A DNA stretch of 64,000 nucleotides from an uncultured Clostridia bacterium (GTDB lineage: Bacteria; Bacillota; Clostridia; Christensenellales; UBA3700), in contig CAMXSN010000003.1 in the NCBI GenBank assembly GCA_947246685.1, positions 1 to 64,000 on the forward strand, in the 5' to 3' direction. The notes under the pieces are model-generated. The model did no database searches and was not told where the DNA came from. It worked only from the letters and a program-made list of their open reading frames with translations. Positions 52,280 to 62,914 of this stretch are shown one piece after another (within the stretch, counting starts at the first letter, position 1; each line of letters begins with the position of its first letter). A program made the position numbers and the translations under genes.

Positions 52280-55200
52280 TTATTTGATAATGCCGTAGAC
52301 GAGCTTGTATGCCGCTCCGCGGTTCAACATAATCACAATTTTGTTGCCCTTCGCCGACGAATTGCCGTGGATATCGCTTTCTTCCGTCTCAATATCTACC
52401 GCTTCGCCCGACGCCGGAACAATAACGCCTTTAACGGTAATAATCTGAGAAGGACTCATTGTTACTGTCAAGTCTTTGGTGTATATTCTGTTTTTAATTA
52501 TCGGATTTCTAAATCCTTTGCCGTTGACCATAACCATTTTAGCTTCGGTTCCGCTCGGATAGAGTATTCCGATGATATCGTCTAGTTCTTCGCTTGAAGT
52601 AAACAGTTTGCCGAATTCGTCCTTAGCCCAGCTATCTGTGGAATAACTTGCAGTCTGAGATATAGAACCTGTGTTGTCTCCTGCAAACGCTCCTGTATGA
52701 GTTCCCGTACGTTTAGTTCCGCCCGTAGAATAGCTGCTTACGATATCTCCTTTGTTAAGTCCTACAAAGCCGCCTACATACAAGCTGGCGCTCGCCTTGC
52801 CAGTCGCATAGCTGTCCGATATCTTTCCTCCGTCTTCATTAAGAGCTACCAAGCCGCCTGCGTATGCTTTGTCTCCGCTAGCGGTGATTTCTCTGTATAC
52901 GTTGTTGAGGGTAAATTCGCCGCTGTAAGAATTGACGATATTTCCGTCGTTGACCGCGACGAGTCCGCCTGCGTAAATAGCGTCAAGCCCGTTGGCAGTC
53001 ACGCTTACGTCCGCAATACTTTCGCAGCCTATTATATGCGCGTTTGCCGCATTTTCCGCGACCAGTCCCGCTCCAAAAAGCGTCTTGCCGTCATATTTAA
53101 GAATCTCGCCCACTGTCGAAACAATCTTGCCGTAGAAACCGCTTTCCATAATTGAGGAATTTGCATTTTCCGCAGGAGCGTTGAGAATTGCCAATCCCGC
53201 AACTTTTCTGCCTTCGAGTTCCGCATAAACCTGGGACGAAGTTATCATGCTGTAATTATTGACAACCATACCTGCAACGTATGCGCTATCGGCTTTAATT
53301 CCGTCGCTCTGCACCATTACCATAGAAATGTCGCCGTAATTGTTTATCGCAACGGGCGCAACATATATGGCGCTCGCGTCTTTTTCTACGCTGTCTTCGT
53401 CATAGCCGACGAATTTCATTCCCATAAAGAACGTATTGTTTATCGCCGCGCCTGCTTTGATGTTGACAAACATCGAATAATTGGTTACGATATTTCCTTC
53501 TTCGACACTGTCGTTGAATTTAATCACGCCCTCGTTTGTCATACGCTTATTGCCTACGACCATATTGGAAATCGTATGGTTGTTACCTATTATCTTGCCG
53601 TAGAAATTCTCCGTCTGCACAAATTCGTATCCGCGGAAATCTATATTAGCCTGAATTTGATAAGTCGCGGTATTCTGCGGATTGATGAATCCGTTGATAA
53701 TCATATAGGCAAACTCACCCGCATTGTTGACGCTGTAATCGCCGTTATCTGCTTTGAGCGGCACTTTATAGCTGAGATATTGCCCTGCCGTCACTGCGTT
53801 CTCGCTTGACTCAAAATTCGTCGAGTTGTTGCCTGCCGCAACGGCTACGTCATACAACACGCCGTAATTTGCTTCGTTTTTGAGCAAATATTCATACGTG
53901 GTCACGCTGTTTCCGCCATCGCCGTCGGTAACAGTCTTTTTTATAAATATGCTGTCAAGCTTTACGGTGAAATTGTGAGATACAACTTTGTCTCCGTCGT
54001 AAACCAAACTTTTTTCGACGTCGAAATCTGTTTCTTGTTCGAAATAATACAACTGTTTGCCGTCGCTACCGGTTACGTCGGCGGACTCTTCGGTATTCTG
54101 TTTCAAAACGCTACCGTCGCTGCCGTTGACGACGCTGGGATCGAGTTTGAACTTGCCGGCTGCCGTATCATAGACGATATCCACGCTTGCCGAAGGAGTA
54201 AAGCTGTCGAAAGCAACTTTCTTTCCTTGGCTGTCTTCGACCGGATAATGCGCGCCGTTATACTCAACCTGCAGATATCCGTCCATATCGTAAACTATCA
54301 TAGTTTCGCCGTTGGATTTCTCCGCGTTGCCGTCTGTTCCGTATACGAAAACGTCGTATATATCGCCGACAACAAACGTAACTTTATTGGAAATGGTCTT
54401 GGTCGTCGCAGAATTCTCAAGCTGGCTCGTTCCGTCCGCAAGCAGCGCCTTAAGACTGAGCGTAAACTCATTGGCGGACGTGTTTGCCGGCACAGACCAA
54501 CTGAGACTTGCGCTTCCGTCGGAATTATAGACAAGGCTGATGTTCTCCTTGGCAATTCCTTCAAGTTTGGTTATCTTATAATCATCGCTGTTCTCGCTGA
54601 ACTGACTGTCGTAAAAAACTTCATTATCTCCGTTGGCTCTTATTGTAAAATTGTAAGTGCCTATCTTATCATAATTGAATTTACTGCGTTGATAACTCGT
54701 AGCGGACGTCTCAATTTCGTTATACGTGCCGTCACTGTGAGTAAGTCTGAGAGTATAAGACTTCGCGTCGGTAACCGCCGCCCATCTGATAAGCGTAGCG
54801 GTCATGCTGCTGAATACAGGCGTATCCAACGTCTTGGAATTAACATAATAAGCGATGCCCGCTAAAGAGTCCGAATACTCCGAATTATCCTCTGCAGGTT
54901 TTGCAATGACGGAAATCCTGTATTTGTCATACTTTTCGTATTTATCTTTATCGTCGCCGTCTTTTTTGTCTGCAAAGCTGTAAGAAAGCTCTTTGGTATC
55001 CAAAGTGTCTACCGCTTTATTCTCGCCGTCAACCACCGTCACAGAATAGCCGTCGGCATTTTCTATCGCGCCCCAAGTAGCAAGCTTGGCGCCGTTGTCC
55101 ACACTCACGTTGGGAGTATCGAGAGCGTTGCCTTTGCGATATACAATCGCTTTGCTGAAATCGCTCTTGCCGTATTTCTTGCCGTCGCCGACAGCTCTGA

Positions 55201-55474
55201 TTTTGATTTGGAAATCTCCGTATCCCGTAACGACCGTTCCCAGATCGAAAGTAGTCGCCGAAGTCTTGCCTTTCTCTTCGTCTTTGACGAATATGAGATA
55301 ATGGTCTGCCCTTTCCACGCCGTCCCAGCTCAACGTACTGCCGTTGAGAGCCAGATTCTGCGGCGCGTCGATTTTCAACAATCCGTTCTCGTCTTTTTCG
55401 TCAACGCAAGCTGCAAAAGTCAAAAGACCTATAATTAATATAATCAAAACGATAACGCTGATTTTTTTCCTCAT
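52280..55474 (-). CDS. Large lipoprotein with fibronectin-III-like and GLUG-type repeats
   Basis: 1064 residues. Lipobox TFAAC after a 20-residue signal. Three or four FN3-like modules (about 35-330) with LDTPNVSVDNGAKLATWGAI and similar strands. The C-terminal third (about 620-980) is a beta-helix with repeated GLUG-like units: GAGLVAENAANAHIIGC, YAGGLVAVNDGNIVNSYSG, YVGGFVGLNKGDIVSSYST. I use ATG 55474 with AAAGGAG at five bases; the longer frame has no ribosome site. Probable surface adhesin or glycan-binding protein; the exact role is unknown. It is the third very large surface protein of this type in the window. Confidence 0.82.
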   Translation of the reverse strand: MRKKISVIVLIILIIGLLTFAACVDEKDENGLLKIDAPQNLALNGSTLSWDGVERADHYLIFVKDEEKGKTSATTFDLGTVVTGYGDFQIKIRAVGDGKKYGKSDFSKAIVYRKGNALDTPNVSVDNGAKLATWGAIENADGYSVTVVDGENKAVDTLDTKELSYSFADKKDGDDKDKYEKYDKYRISVIAKPAEDNSEYSDSLAGIAYYVNSKTLDTPVFSSMTATLIRWAAVTDAKSYTLRLTHSDGTYNEIETSATSYQRSKFNYDKIGTYNFTIRANGDNEVFYDSQFSENSDDYKITKLEGIAKENISLVYNSDGSASLSWSVPANTSANEFTLSLKALLADGTSQLENSATTKTISNKVTFVVGDIYDVFVYGTDGNAEKSNGETMIVYDMDGYLQVEYNGAHYPVEDSQGKKVAFDSFTPSASVDIVYDTAAGKFKLDPSVVNGSDGSVLKQNTEESADVTGSDGKQLYYFEQETDFDVEKSLVYDGDKVVSHNFTVKLDSIFIKKTVTDGDGGNSVTTYEYLLKNEANYGVLYDVAVAAGNNSTNFESSENAVTAGQYLSYKVPLKADNGDYSVNNAGEFAYMIINGFINPQNTATYQIQANIDFRGYEFVQTENFYGKIIGNNHTISNMVVGNKRMTNEGVIKFNDSVEEGNIVTNYSMFVNIKAGAAINNTFFMGMKFVGYDEDSVEKDASAIYVAPVAINNYGDISMVMVQSDGIKADSAYVAGMVVNNYSMITSSQVYAELEGRKVAGLAILNAPAENANSSIMESGFYGKIVSTVGEILKYDGKTLFGAGLVAENAANAHIIGCESIADVSVTANGLDAIYAGGLVAVNDGNIVNSYSGEFTLNNVYREITASGDKAYAGGLVALNEDGGKISDSYATGKASASLYVGGFVGLNKGDIVSSYSTGGTKRTGTHTGAFAGDNTGSISQTASYSTDSWAKDEFGKLFTSSEELDDIIGILYPSGTEAKMVMVNGKGFRNPIIKNRIYTKDLTVTMSPSQIITVKGVIVPASGEAVDIETEESDIHGNSSAKGNKIVIMLNRGAAYKLVYGIIK

Positions 55475-55746
55475 ATTATCTCCTTTGTAGAACGATAGTT
55501 CTGCTTTATTATAACAAAACGACCGAATAATATCAAGCCATTTCAAACTTTTTTATTATATATACTTATTATGGTATAAAACCGCAAAAATATCGTGCAA
55601 ATCAACGTTAAAACAATTTGCGCACGCGCTCAATACGCCGCGCGGTCAATGCCTAATTATTTTATAAAATTCGACAAAATACTACTGTAATCGCACTGTT
55701 TTTAGAAAAAAAACTGTGTTAAGGGAAATTTCTTTTGTATTTTCTA
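55475..55746. other. Intergenic between divergent genes, no gene seen
   Basis: AT-rich promoter region; no structured element recognised. Confidence 0.4.
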
Positions 55747-55803
55747 TTGTAATTTTCAAAAAAGTGTGGTATATTATAACAAAAAAAGTACGAGGTGGAT
55801 TTT

Positions 55804-56013
55804 ATGGATTTCTGCTCAAATATGAGAAGACTCAGAAAATTAAAACGTCTTTCGCAATCGGTTGTCGCCGAATCGCTCGACGTTTCGCAACGCACGATTT
55901 CCCACTATGAAAACGGAACGTGCCAACCTAGCATCGAAGGGCTTTGCAAACTTGCAGACATTCTCGAAGTTTCTATAGACGAACTCGTGGGACACGTTAC
56001 CCCGGAAAAATAA
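55804..56013 (+). CDS. Small XRE-family helix-turn-helix regulator
   Basis: 69 residues, essentially one Cro/C1-type HTH: NMRRLRKLKRLSQSVVAESLDVSQRTISHYENGTCQPSIEGLCKLADIL in the family's order (first helix, SQSVVAESL, SQRTISHYE recognition helix). ATG 55804 has GAGGTGG upstream. The promoter is TTGTAA (55747-55752), 17 bases, TATATT (55770-55775) with TGG. It is not beside any phage genes and has its own terminator. The target is unknown. Confidence 0.88.
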   Translation: MDFCSNMRRLRKLKRLSQSVVAESLDVSQRTISHYENGTCQPSIEGLCKLADILEVSIDELVGHVTPEK

Positions 56014-56082
56014 GTTCGGTTTGCTACTTCCCTTTCGGACAAGCATAATTTCGCATTAAACCGCGATCGGTTGCTGTTAAAT

Positions 56083-56112
56083 AAAAACTCCGCTGCTCAG
56101 CGGAGTTTTTAT
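56083..56112 (+). terminator. Terminator of the XRE gene
   Basis: AAAAACTCCGCT, loop GCTC, AGCGGAGTTTTTATTTT. Confidence 0.85.
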
Positions 56113-56249
56113 TTTCCCGTTTATATTTTATATGACCTGCCGATATTTTTTATAAGTATCGGCAAATAAAAATTTTATTAATTTATTGAAATTTATCGTA
56201 TTATATGTTATTATAAAATTACTTATTTTTATTTTATGGGAGTGAAATT

Positions 56250-58745
56250 ATGAAATATGCAGAATTGATTGCCCAGATGTCTTTGGAAGAAAAGGCTAGT
56301 CTTTGTTCGGGCAAAGATATGTGGCATACAAAAGCAATCGAAAGACTCGATATACCTTCCGTCATGATGTGCGACGGCCCTCACGGACTGAGAAAACAAG
56401 ATGACAGCGGCGTATCCACCAACATCAACGACTCCGTTGACGCAATATGTTTCCCCACGGCGTCCGCTACTGCGTGTTCTTGGGATAAGAGCCTGTTGTA
56501 TAAACTCGGATGCGCTATAGGCGACGAAGCGCTTAAAGAACAGGTAGCCGTCGTTCTCGGACCTGGAACCAATATCAAAAGAAGCCCTCTTTGCGGAAGA
56601 AACTTTGAATATTTTTCCGAAGACCCCTATCTTGCGGGTATGCTTTCGGCAAGTTTTATCAACGGCGCGCAAAGCAAAAATATCGGCACTTCTATCAAAC
56701 ATTACTGCGCAAACAATCAAGAAACTTACAGAATGACCATCAATTCCGTCGTCGACGAAAGAACGCTTAGAGAAATATATCTCATGCCCTTTGAAATAGC
56801 GGTCAAGCTTTCTCAACCGCGCACGATAATGGCGTCTTACAATCTCATCAACGACACGTATGCTTCGGAAAACGATTTCGTTCTCAACAAAGTGCTTAGA
56901 GACGAGTGGGGATTCGAAGGTCTAGTGGTGAGCGACTGGGGAGCTACAAACAGACGCGTTGACGGAATAAAAGCAGGTCACGACCTCGAGATGCCTTCAA
57001 GCGGCGGCATGAACGATAAACTGATCGTCAAAGCCGTGCAGGACGGAAGTCTCGACGAAAGCGTGTTGGATCAAACCGTCGACAGAATTCTCGATATGGT
57101 GCTTAAAGCAAAACAAAACCCTGCCGACGCGACTTACGATAAAGAAGAACATTATCAGATCGCTAAGGGCATTGCCAAAGAATGCGCGGTACTTCTCAAA
57201 AATCAAGACGGCGCTCTGCCTTTGAAAACCGACAAAGTTTTGCTCGTAGGCGAGTTGGCGATCAAGCCAAGATTCCAAGGCGCTGGCTCTTCGTTTATCA
57301 ACTGTACTAAAATATCAACTATCGAACAAAGCCTCAGAGACGCAGGCGTCGAATACGAATTTACAAGCGGTTACGATCTCGACGACGACAACGTCAAGAA
57401 AAATGCCAAGCTACGCAGAAACGCTGTCGAACTTGCAAAACAGTACGACACGGTGCTCGTGGTAGCAGGTCTGCCTGATTCTTACGAAGCGGAAGGCTTT
57501 GACAGAAAACATATCAATCTGCCCGAAAGTCACAACATGCTGATAGACGAACTGTCCAAAGTCAACAAAAACGTCAACGTTGTGCTGACTATGGGCGCAA
57601 GCGTAACAATGCCCTGGATCGACAGCGTAAAGAGCGTGCTGTGCATGTATCTCGGCGGACAGGCGGCAGGCGACGCGTGCGTTGACCTACTGTTGGGCAA
57701 AGCAAATCCGTGCGGCAAACTTGCCGAGACTTTTGCTCTCGATATCAACGACGTCCCGTCTACGCAAAACTTCCCCGGCGAAAGATTCAGCGTGGAATAC
57801 AGAGAGGGACTGTTCGTAGGCTATAGATATTTCAATACCGTCAATGCTCCCGTGCTGTTCCCGTTCGGACACGGTCTGTCGTATACACAATTCGAATATT
57901 CCAATTTGCAGTTGTCGGCAAGTTCCATAACCGATAAAGAAATTCTTACCGCAAGCGTAGACGTCGAGAATATCGGAAACGTAGACGGCAAAGAAATCGT
58001 TCAGCTGTACGTCAACGACGTGGAATCAACCGTCTATATGCCTTATCAACAGCTCAAAGGATTTGAAAAGATAAGTCTTAAAGCCGGCGAGAAGAAAACC
58101 GTAACGTTTTCTCTCGATAAACGCAGTTTTGCATTCTACAACACCAACGCTCACGATTGGCAGGTAGAAAGCGGCGAATTCAAAATCATGATCGGAGCTT
58201 CCAGCAGAGATATAAGACTTCAAGATAGCGTAACAGTAAAATCTACCGACACTGCCGAGATTACTCCGACGCCCGCGGAAACATGGTATATGAATCCAAG
58301 CAAGGAAATAATCACCAAAGACGAATTCCTGTCCATGTCGGGACTTTCGATAAAAGAAGATTACAGAATTGCAAAAAAAGGCGAATTCAATTCCGACGAC
58401 TCTTTTGAAGATATGTCGCACACAAGCGGACTTGCAAGATTTGCGTTGAAAATCGCTAAGCCTGCCATAAGAATGAGTATGAAAGCGTCGAAGAACGACC
58501 CCAACTATCTGATGATATACGAGGTAATGAAAACGTCGCCGATGAGAGCGCTTGCATTCTCTTCTCAAGGCATGTTCAATATGAAAATGGTTGACGGCGT
58601 CGTGACGATTATGAACGGAAAATTCTTCAAAGGCGTAGGAATGGTGCTTAAAAATATCGGCGGAGACGAAGAAGATAAAGCAAAGAAAAAAGCTCTCAAG
58701 GCTCAGCAGAAGGCAGAAAAGAAAGCTGCAAAAAAGAATAAGTAA
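56250..58745 (+). CDS. Beta-glucosidase, GH3 family
   Basis: 831 residues without a signal peptide, hence cytoplasmic. The nucleophile is D229 in VVSDWGA, the acid/base Glu lies in YEAEGFDRKH, and the C-terminal fibronectin-like domain ends near residue 665. About 160 further residues, helical with a Lys/Ala-rich end (KKKALKAQQKAEKKAAKK), are not typical of GH3 enzymes. It hydrolyses beta-linked glucosides or related sugars; the exact linkage is unknown. GGGAG precedes the ATG. A strong terminator follows. Confidence 0.92.
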   Translation: MKYAELIAQMSLEEKASLCSGKDMWHTKAIERLDIPSVMMCDGPHGLRKQDDSGVSTNINDSVDAICFPTASATACSWDKSLLYKLGCAIGDEALKEQVAVVLGPGTNIKRSPLCGRNFEYFSEDPYLAGMLSASFINGAQSKNIGTSIKHYCANNQETYRMTINSVVDERTLREIYLMPFEIAVKLSQPRTIMASYNLINDTYASENDFVLNKVLRDEWGFEGLVVSDWGATNRRVDGIKAGHDLEMPSSGGMNDKLIVKAVQDGSLDESVLDQTVDRILDMVLKAKQNPADATYDKEEHYQIAKGIAKECAVLLKNQDGALPLKTDKVLLVGELAIKPRFQGAGSSFINCTKISTIEQSLRDAGVEYEFTSGYDLDDDNVKKNAKLRRNAVELAKQYDTVLVVAGLPDSYEAEGFDRKHINLPESHNMLIDELSKVNKNVNVVLTMGASVTMPWIDSVKSVLCMYLGGQAAGDACVDLLLGKANPCGKLAETFALDINDVPSTQNFPGERFSVEYREGLFVGYRYFNTVNAPVLFPFGHGLSYTQFEYSNLQLSASSITDKEILTASVDVENIGNVDGKEIVQLYVNDVESTVYMPYQQLKGFEKISLKAGEKKTVTFSLDKRSFAFYNTNAHDWQVESGEFKIMIGASSRDIRLQDSVTVKSTDTAEITPTPAETWYMNPSKEIITKDEFLSMSGLSIKEDYRIAKKGEFNSDDSFEDMSHTSGLARFALKIAKPAIRMSMKASKNDPNYLMIYEVMKTSPMRALAFSSQGMFNMKMVDGVVTIMNGKFFKGVGMVLKNIGGDEEDKAKKKALKAQQKAEKKAAKKNK

Positions 58746-58763
58746 TCAATCCAAATAAACTAC

Positions 58764-58795
58764 AAAAGACGGGACTTGAAGTCCCGTCTTTTGTA
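58764..58795 (+). terminator. Terminator of the GH3 gene
   Basis: AAAAGACGGGAC (58764-58775) and GTCCCGTCTTTT (58781-58792), twelve pairs plus U tract. Confidence 0.88.
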
Positions 58796-58954
58796 TTAGC
58801 TCAATTGCAAATTTATTTCGGACGCATTTAATCGTAAAGATATGATTTTGAGCCACGTTTATGCGCCATTTAACTGCGGCGGATTAAGCGTAAAAGGATG
58901 CTCTACTAAAGCTACAACTTCCCCACGAAAACTATTTATCATAAAAAACAATAA

Positions 58955-58987
58955 TTACAAAAATGCGCCCGTTTAAGGGCGCATTTG
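58955..58987 (-). terminator. Terminator of the histone-like membrane protein gene
   Basis: Minus strand AAATGCGCCC, loop, GGGCGCATTT, then TTGTAATTA. Confidence 0.75.
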
Positions 58988-59008
58988 ATTGTCGGTAAAA
59001 CTATCGGA

Positions 59009-60577
59009 TTATTTTTTCTTTGCCGTAGTTGTTTTCTTAGCTGTAGCGGTAGACTTAGCTGCAGGTTTCTTGGCTGCAGTTGCCGTCTTTGCAGAAGTTG
59101 TCTTTGCCGCGGGCTTTTTAGCTGTGCTTGCAGCCGTTGTTTTCTTTGCAGTCGACGCAGCAGTCGTCTTTTTAGCTGCTGTAGTATTTGCGGCAGTAGC
59201 CGTCTTAGCAGCCGGTTTCTTAGCTGCAGTTGCGCTCTTAGCCGCCGTTGTCTTTGTCGCGGGCTTTTTAGCTGTGCTTGTAGCCGTAGTCTTCTTTGCA
59301 GTCGACGTAGCGGTCGGTTTCTTAGCTGCAGCTGCTTTTGCGGCAGTTGTCGTCTTGGCAGCCGGCTTCTTAGCCGCGGTCGCGCTCTTAGCAGAAGTGG
59401 TCTTCTTTGCGCTGGCGCTCGACTTGGACGCCGTAGTCGTTTTCTTTGCCGCCGGTTTTTTAGCCGCCGAAGCAGTTTTCTTTGCGGGAGCTTTCTTGGG
59501 AGCCGGAGCTACTACTTCTTCCTCTTGCGCAACTTCTTCTTCAATTGCCTCTTCTACGATTTCTTCAGTTACTTCCTCAGCGTCTGCGGCTACTTCCTCT
59601 TCCGCAATCTCTTCAACGGGAGCTTCCTCAATCGTTTCGCTGATCTCTTCGACGTTTGTCTCGTCCTCTGCGACAGCTTCGGTCTCGACTTCTTCAACAA
59701 CGGCAACAGGCTCTTCCGCTACTGTTTCCGTCTCTTCTACAGCTACGCTTTCTTCAACAGCTTGAGCTTCTTCAGCGACAGGTTCTTCAACGGATTCTTC
59801 CTGCGCTGCAACTGACTCTTCCGCATTCTCTGCAACTACCTCTTCTGAGGTCTCTGCGTTTGCGGACGCAATCTCCTCTTCGGTTTCGGTCTCAACACTC
59901 TTAACGTTTTCCGCAACTTCTTCTGCCGCAGCTACTTCGCTTGCCGCTACGTTCTCTGCAACGGTTTCTTGCGCGGGAGCCGCTTCAACAGCTTGCTGTT
60001 TGCCTTTCTTAAAGAGTTTGTCGTTCATAATCAAGAACTTCTCAGCAAAGAACATTATTATGAGGTCAGCCGTGGAATAAACCATAACTGCCGCTGTAAT
60101 TGCCCATCCTTCCGGATCCATCTTGATTATCGGAAGATTGCTCCATCCTTCGATACCCATCAAAGCGTCTCTTACCGGCACTTTGACTGCCGCGGAGCCT
60201 ATCCAAAGAACTATACTGAAAATCAGATACATAAATACGCTGAAAGTCAAATTAGCTCTTGCCTTAAACAAGACCTTTCTATGTAAAATAAAGTTGATAA
60301 GTTTGCAAAGGAATATTGCTATCATTGATACGGCAAAAGCGCCGACTTCCTGTTTGAGTCCAAACAATAAGAACGTATTGGCGTTCATATTTTTGACGAA
60401 TCCCAATTTGGCTCCGATCTGCTCGATAACCATCTGCACTATAAATCCCGCCATACTCAACAAAATGAATACGATGAGTTGCAAAAAGCTTTTGCCTTTC
60501 TCCTTGGGTTTCTCCGTATTTGGAGCGTCGCTTTGAACCGCGCTGTCGGAGACAGTCTTCAATTCTTGCTCTTCCAT
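59009..60577 (-). CDS. GtrA-like membrane protein with acidic linker and histone-H1-like Lys/Ala tail
   Basis: 522 residues in three parts. Residues about 30-185 have four spans and GAFAVSMIAIFLCKLINFILHRKVLF, as in GtrA-family proteins. Residues about 196-357 are an extreme acidic Glu/Val/Ala stretch. Residues about 360-522 are a Lys/Ala/Thr/Pro tail (repeated AAKKPAAKTT, TAKKTTA) like histone H1 or AlgP-type bacterial proteins, ending KKK. By the positive-inside rule both charged parts face the cytoplasm. The basic tail could bind DNA or RNA at the membrane and the acidic part could neutralise it; this is inference. AAGGTGGATTT precedes the ATG. The DNA of the tail is repetitive. Confidence 0.85.
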   Translation of the reverse strand: MEEQELKTVSDSAVQSDAPNTEKPKEKGKSFLQLIVFILLSMAGFIVQMVIEQIGAKLGFVKNMNANTFLLFGLKQEVGAFAVSMIAIFLCKLINFILHRKVLFKARANLTFSVFMYLIFSIVLWIGSAAVKVPVRDALMGIEGWSNLPIIKMDPEGWAITAAVMVYSTADLIIMFFAEKFLIMNDKLFKKGKQQAVEAAPAQETVAENVAASEVAAAEEVAENVKSVETETEEEIASANAETSEEVVAENAEESVAAQEESVEEPVAEEAQAVEESVAVEETETVAEEPVAVVEEVETEAVAEDETNVEEISETIEEAPVEEIAEEEVAADAEEVTEEIVEEAIEEEVAQEEEVVAPAPKKAPAKKTASAAKKPAAKKTTTASKSSASAKKTTSAKSATAAKKPAAKTTTAAKAAAAKKPTATSTAKKTTATSTAKKPATKTTAAKSATAAKKPAAKTATAANTTAAKKTTAASTAKKTTAASTAKKPAAKTTSAKTATAAKKPAAKSTATAKKTTTAKKK

Positions 60578-60785
60578 AAATCCACCTTCCTAATATATTT
60601 TTATAAATTAATACTATTATACTATATAAAAGTTATTAAATCAATTATTATATTAAACTTTTTTTATACGAATTTTACCATTTTATCCCATAATTTTATA
60701 CAGCGTTAAGAAAACCGTTTATTTTTTTATAAATGCGCCGTTGCAATAAATTATTAAATTTTAATAGATTTTTTTTGCTATTTTG

Positions 60786-60814
60786 TTGAATATTCTACAA
60801 TCTTGTGCTAGAAT
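60786..60814 (+). promoter_or_regulatory. Promoter of gdhA
   Basis: TTGAAT (60786-60791), 17-base spacer, TAGAAT (60809-60814) with TGC before the -10 box. Confidence 0.65.
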
Positions 60815-60841
60815 GTCTGTATAAAAATTTATTTTTTATAA

Positions 60842-62194
<1,353 letters not shown>

Positions 62195-62213
62195 ATTTAT
62201 CATAAAATAATTT

Positions 62214-62245
62214 ACGACCGACGGTAACGTCGGTCGTTTTTGTTT
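62214..62245 (+). terminator. gdhA terminator
   Basis: ACGACCGAC (62214-62222) pairs with GTCGGTCGT (62229-62237), followed by TTTTTGTTT. Confidence 0.85.
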
Positions 62246-62276
62246 AGATTGAATTGAAATCAATTTAATTAAGCTT

Positions 62277-62801
62277 TTATTCTTGGGGTCTTTCCGCATT
62301 TTGCACGTCGTCGACGTCGTCTTCGCTGGGTTCCTTAACTTTTTCGTTAGTATTTATCGCAACTCTCAAAACCGAAGATATCTTCAAGTAACCTATGAGA
62401 GTAACGGTTCCCATTGCAAGCACCGTCAAAATGACGCTTATTCCCTGCCAACCTATCTTCAAAGGTTGATCAACGTCTTTGGCGATAAGCAATGCCGTCA
62501 GCGTCATTATAAAAAATCCTATTATATCAACGTAAATCAACGCAATAAGTAAATTTCTGATTTTATATTTGATAAGTCCGAAATCTTGCCTATTCAAATT
62601 GTGAGGCAACTTGTATTTATCGAGGAATACGACTACGTAAAGCACCAACGCTAAAAGACAGCCTACGCTGCCCGCTACCACGCAATCCGTAAGACTGCCT
62701 TTATATTCCGTGCGTAAAAGAAAGCATATGACTGCCAGCCATGCAAAAAATAGCCAAAGAGAAATAATTATAGATATTTTCTGTTTTTTGCTAAACTCCA
62801 A
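62277..62801 (-). CDS. Four-span membrane protein, unknown function
   Basis: 174 residues with four hydrophobic spans (about 8-28, 40-60, 85-107, 120-143) and an acidic C-terminal tail (KEPSEDDVDDVQNAERPQE). No family recognised. GAGAGGATAG lies before the ATG. It is convergent with gdhA and lies downstream of the DUF4838 gene on the same strand, separated by about 110 bases. Confidence 0.65.
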   Translation of the reverse strand: MEFSKKQKISIIISLWLFFAWLAVICFLLRTEYKGSLTDCVVAGSVGCLLALVLYVVVFLDKYKLPHNLNRQDFGLIKYKIRNLLIALIYVDIIGFFIMTLTALLIAKDVDQPLKIGWQGISVILTVLAMGTVTLIGYLKISSVLRVAINTNEKVKEPSEDDVDDVQNAERPQE

Positions 62802-62914
62802 AGTTCTATCCTCTCGCTAACAATTATATAATCATTAATTGTTAATGTCAAGATAAGAGCGGCAAAATTTATAACTTTTCGTCAATAAACGACAATTATC
62901 ACACACCCAAGCGC

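Noticed and set aside
59009..59480. CRISPR array suspected from regular repeats
   Set aside because: The repeats are codon repeats of an open reading frame without unique spacers.
58985..59815. Long plus-strand Cys/Ser-rich and Val/Ala-rich open frames opposite the Lys/Ala tail
   Set aside because: They are antisense shadows of the low-complexity repeats; no ribosome site, and composition follows mechanically from the opposite-strand Lys/Ala codons.
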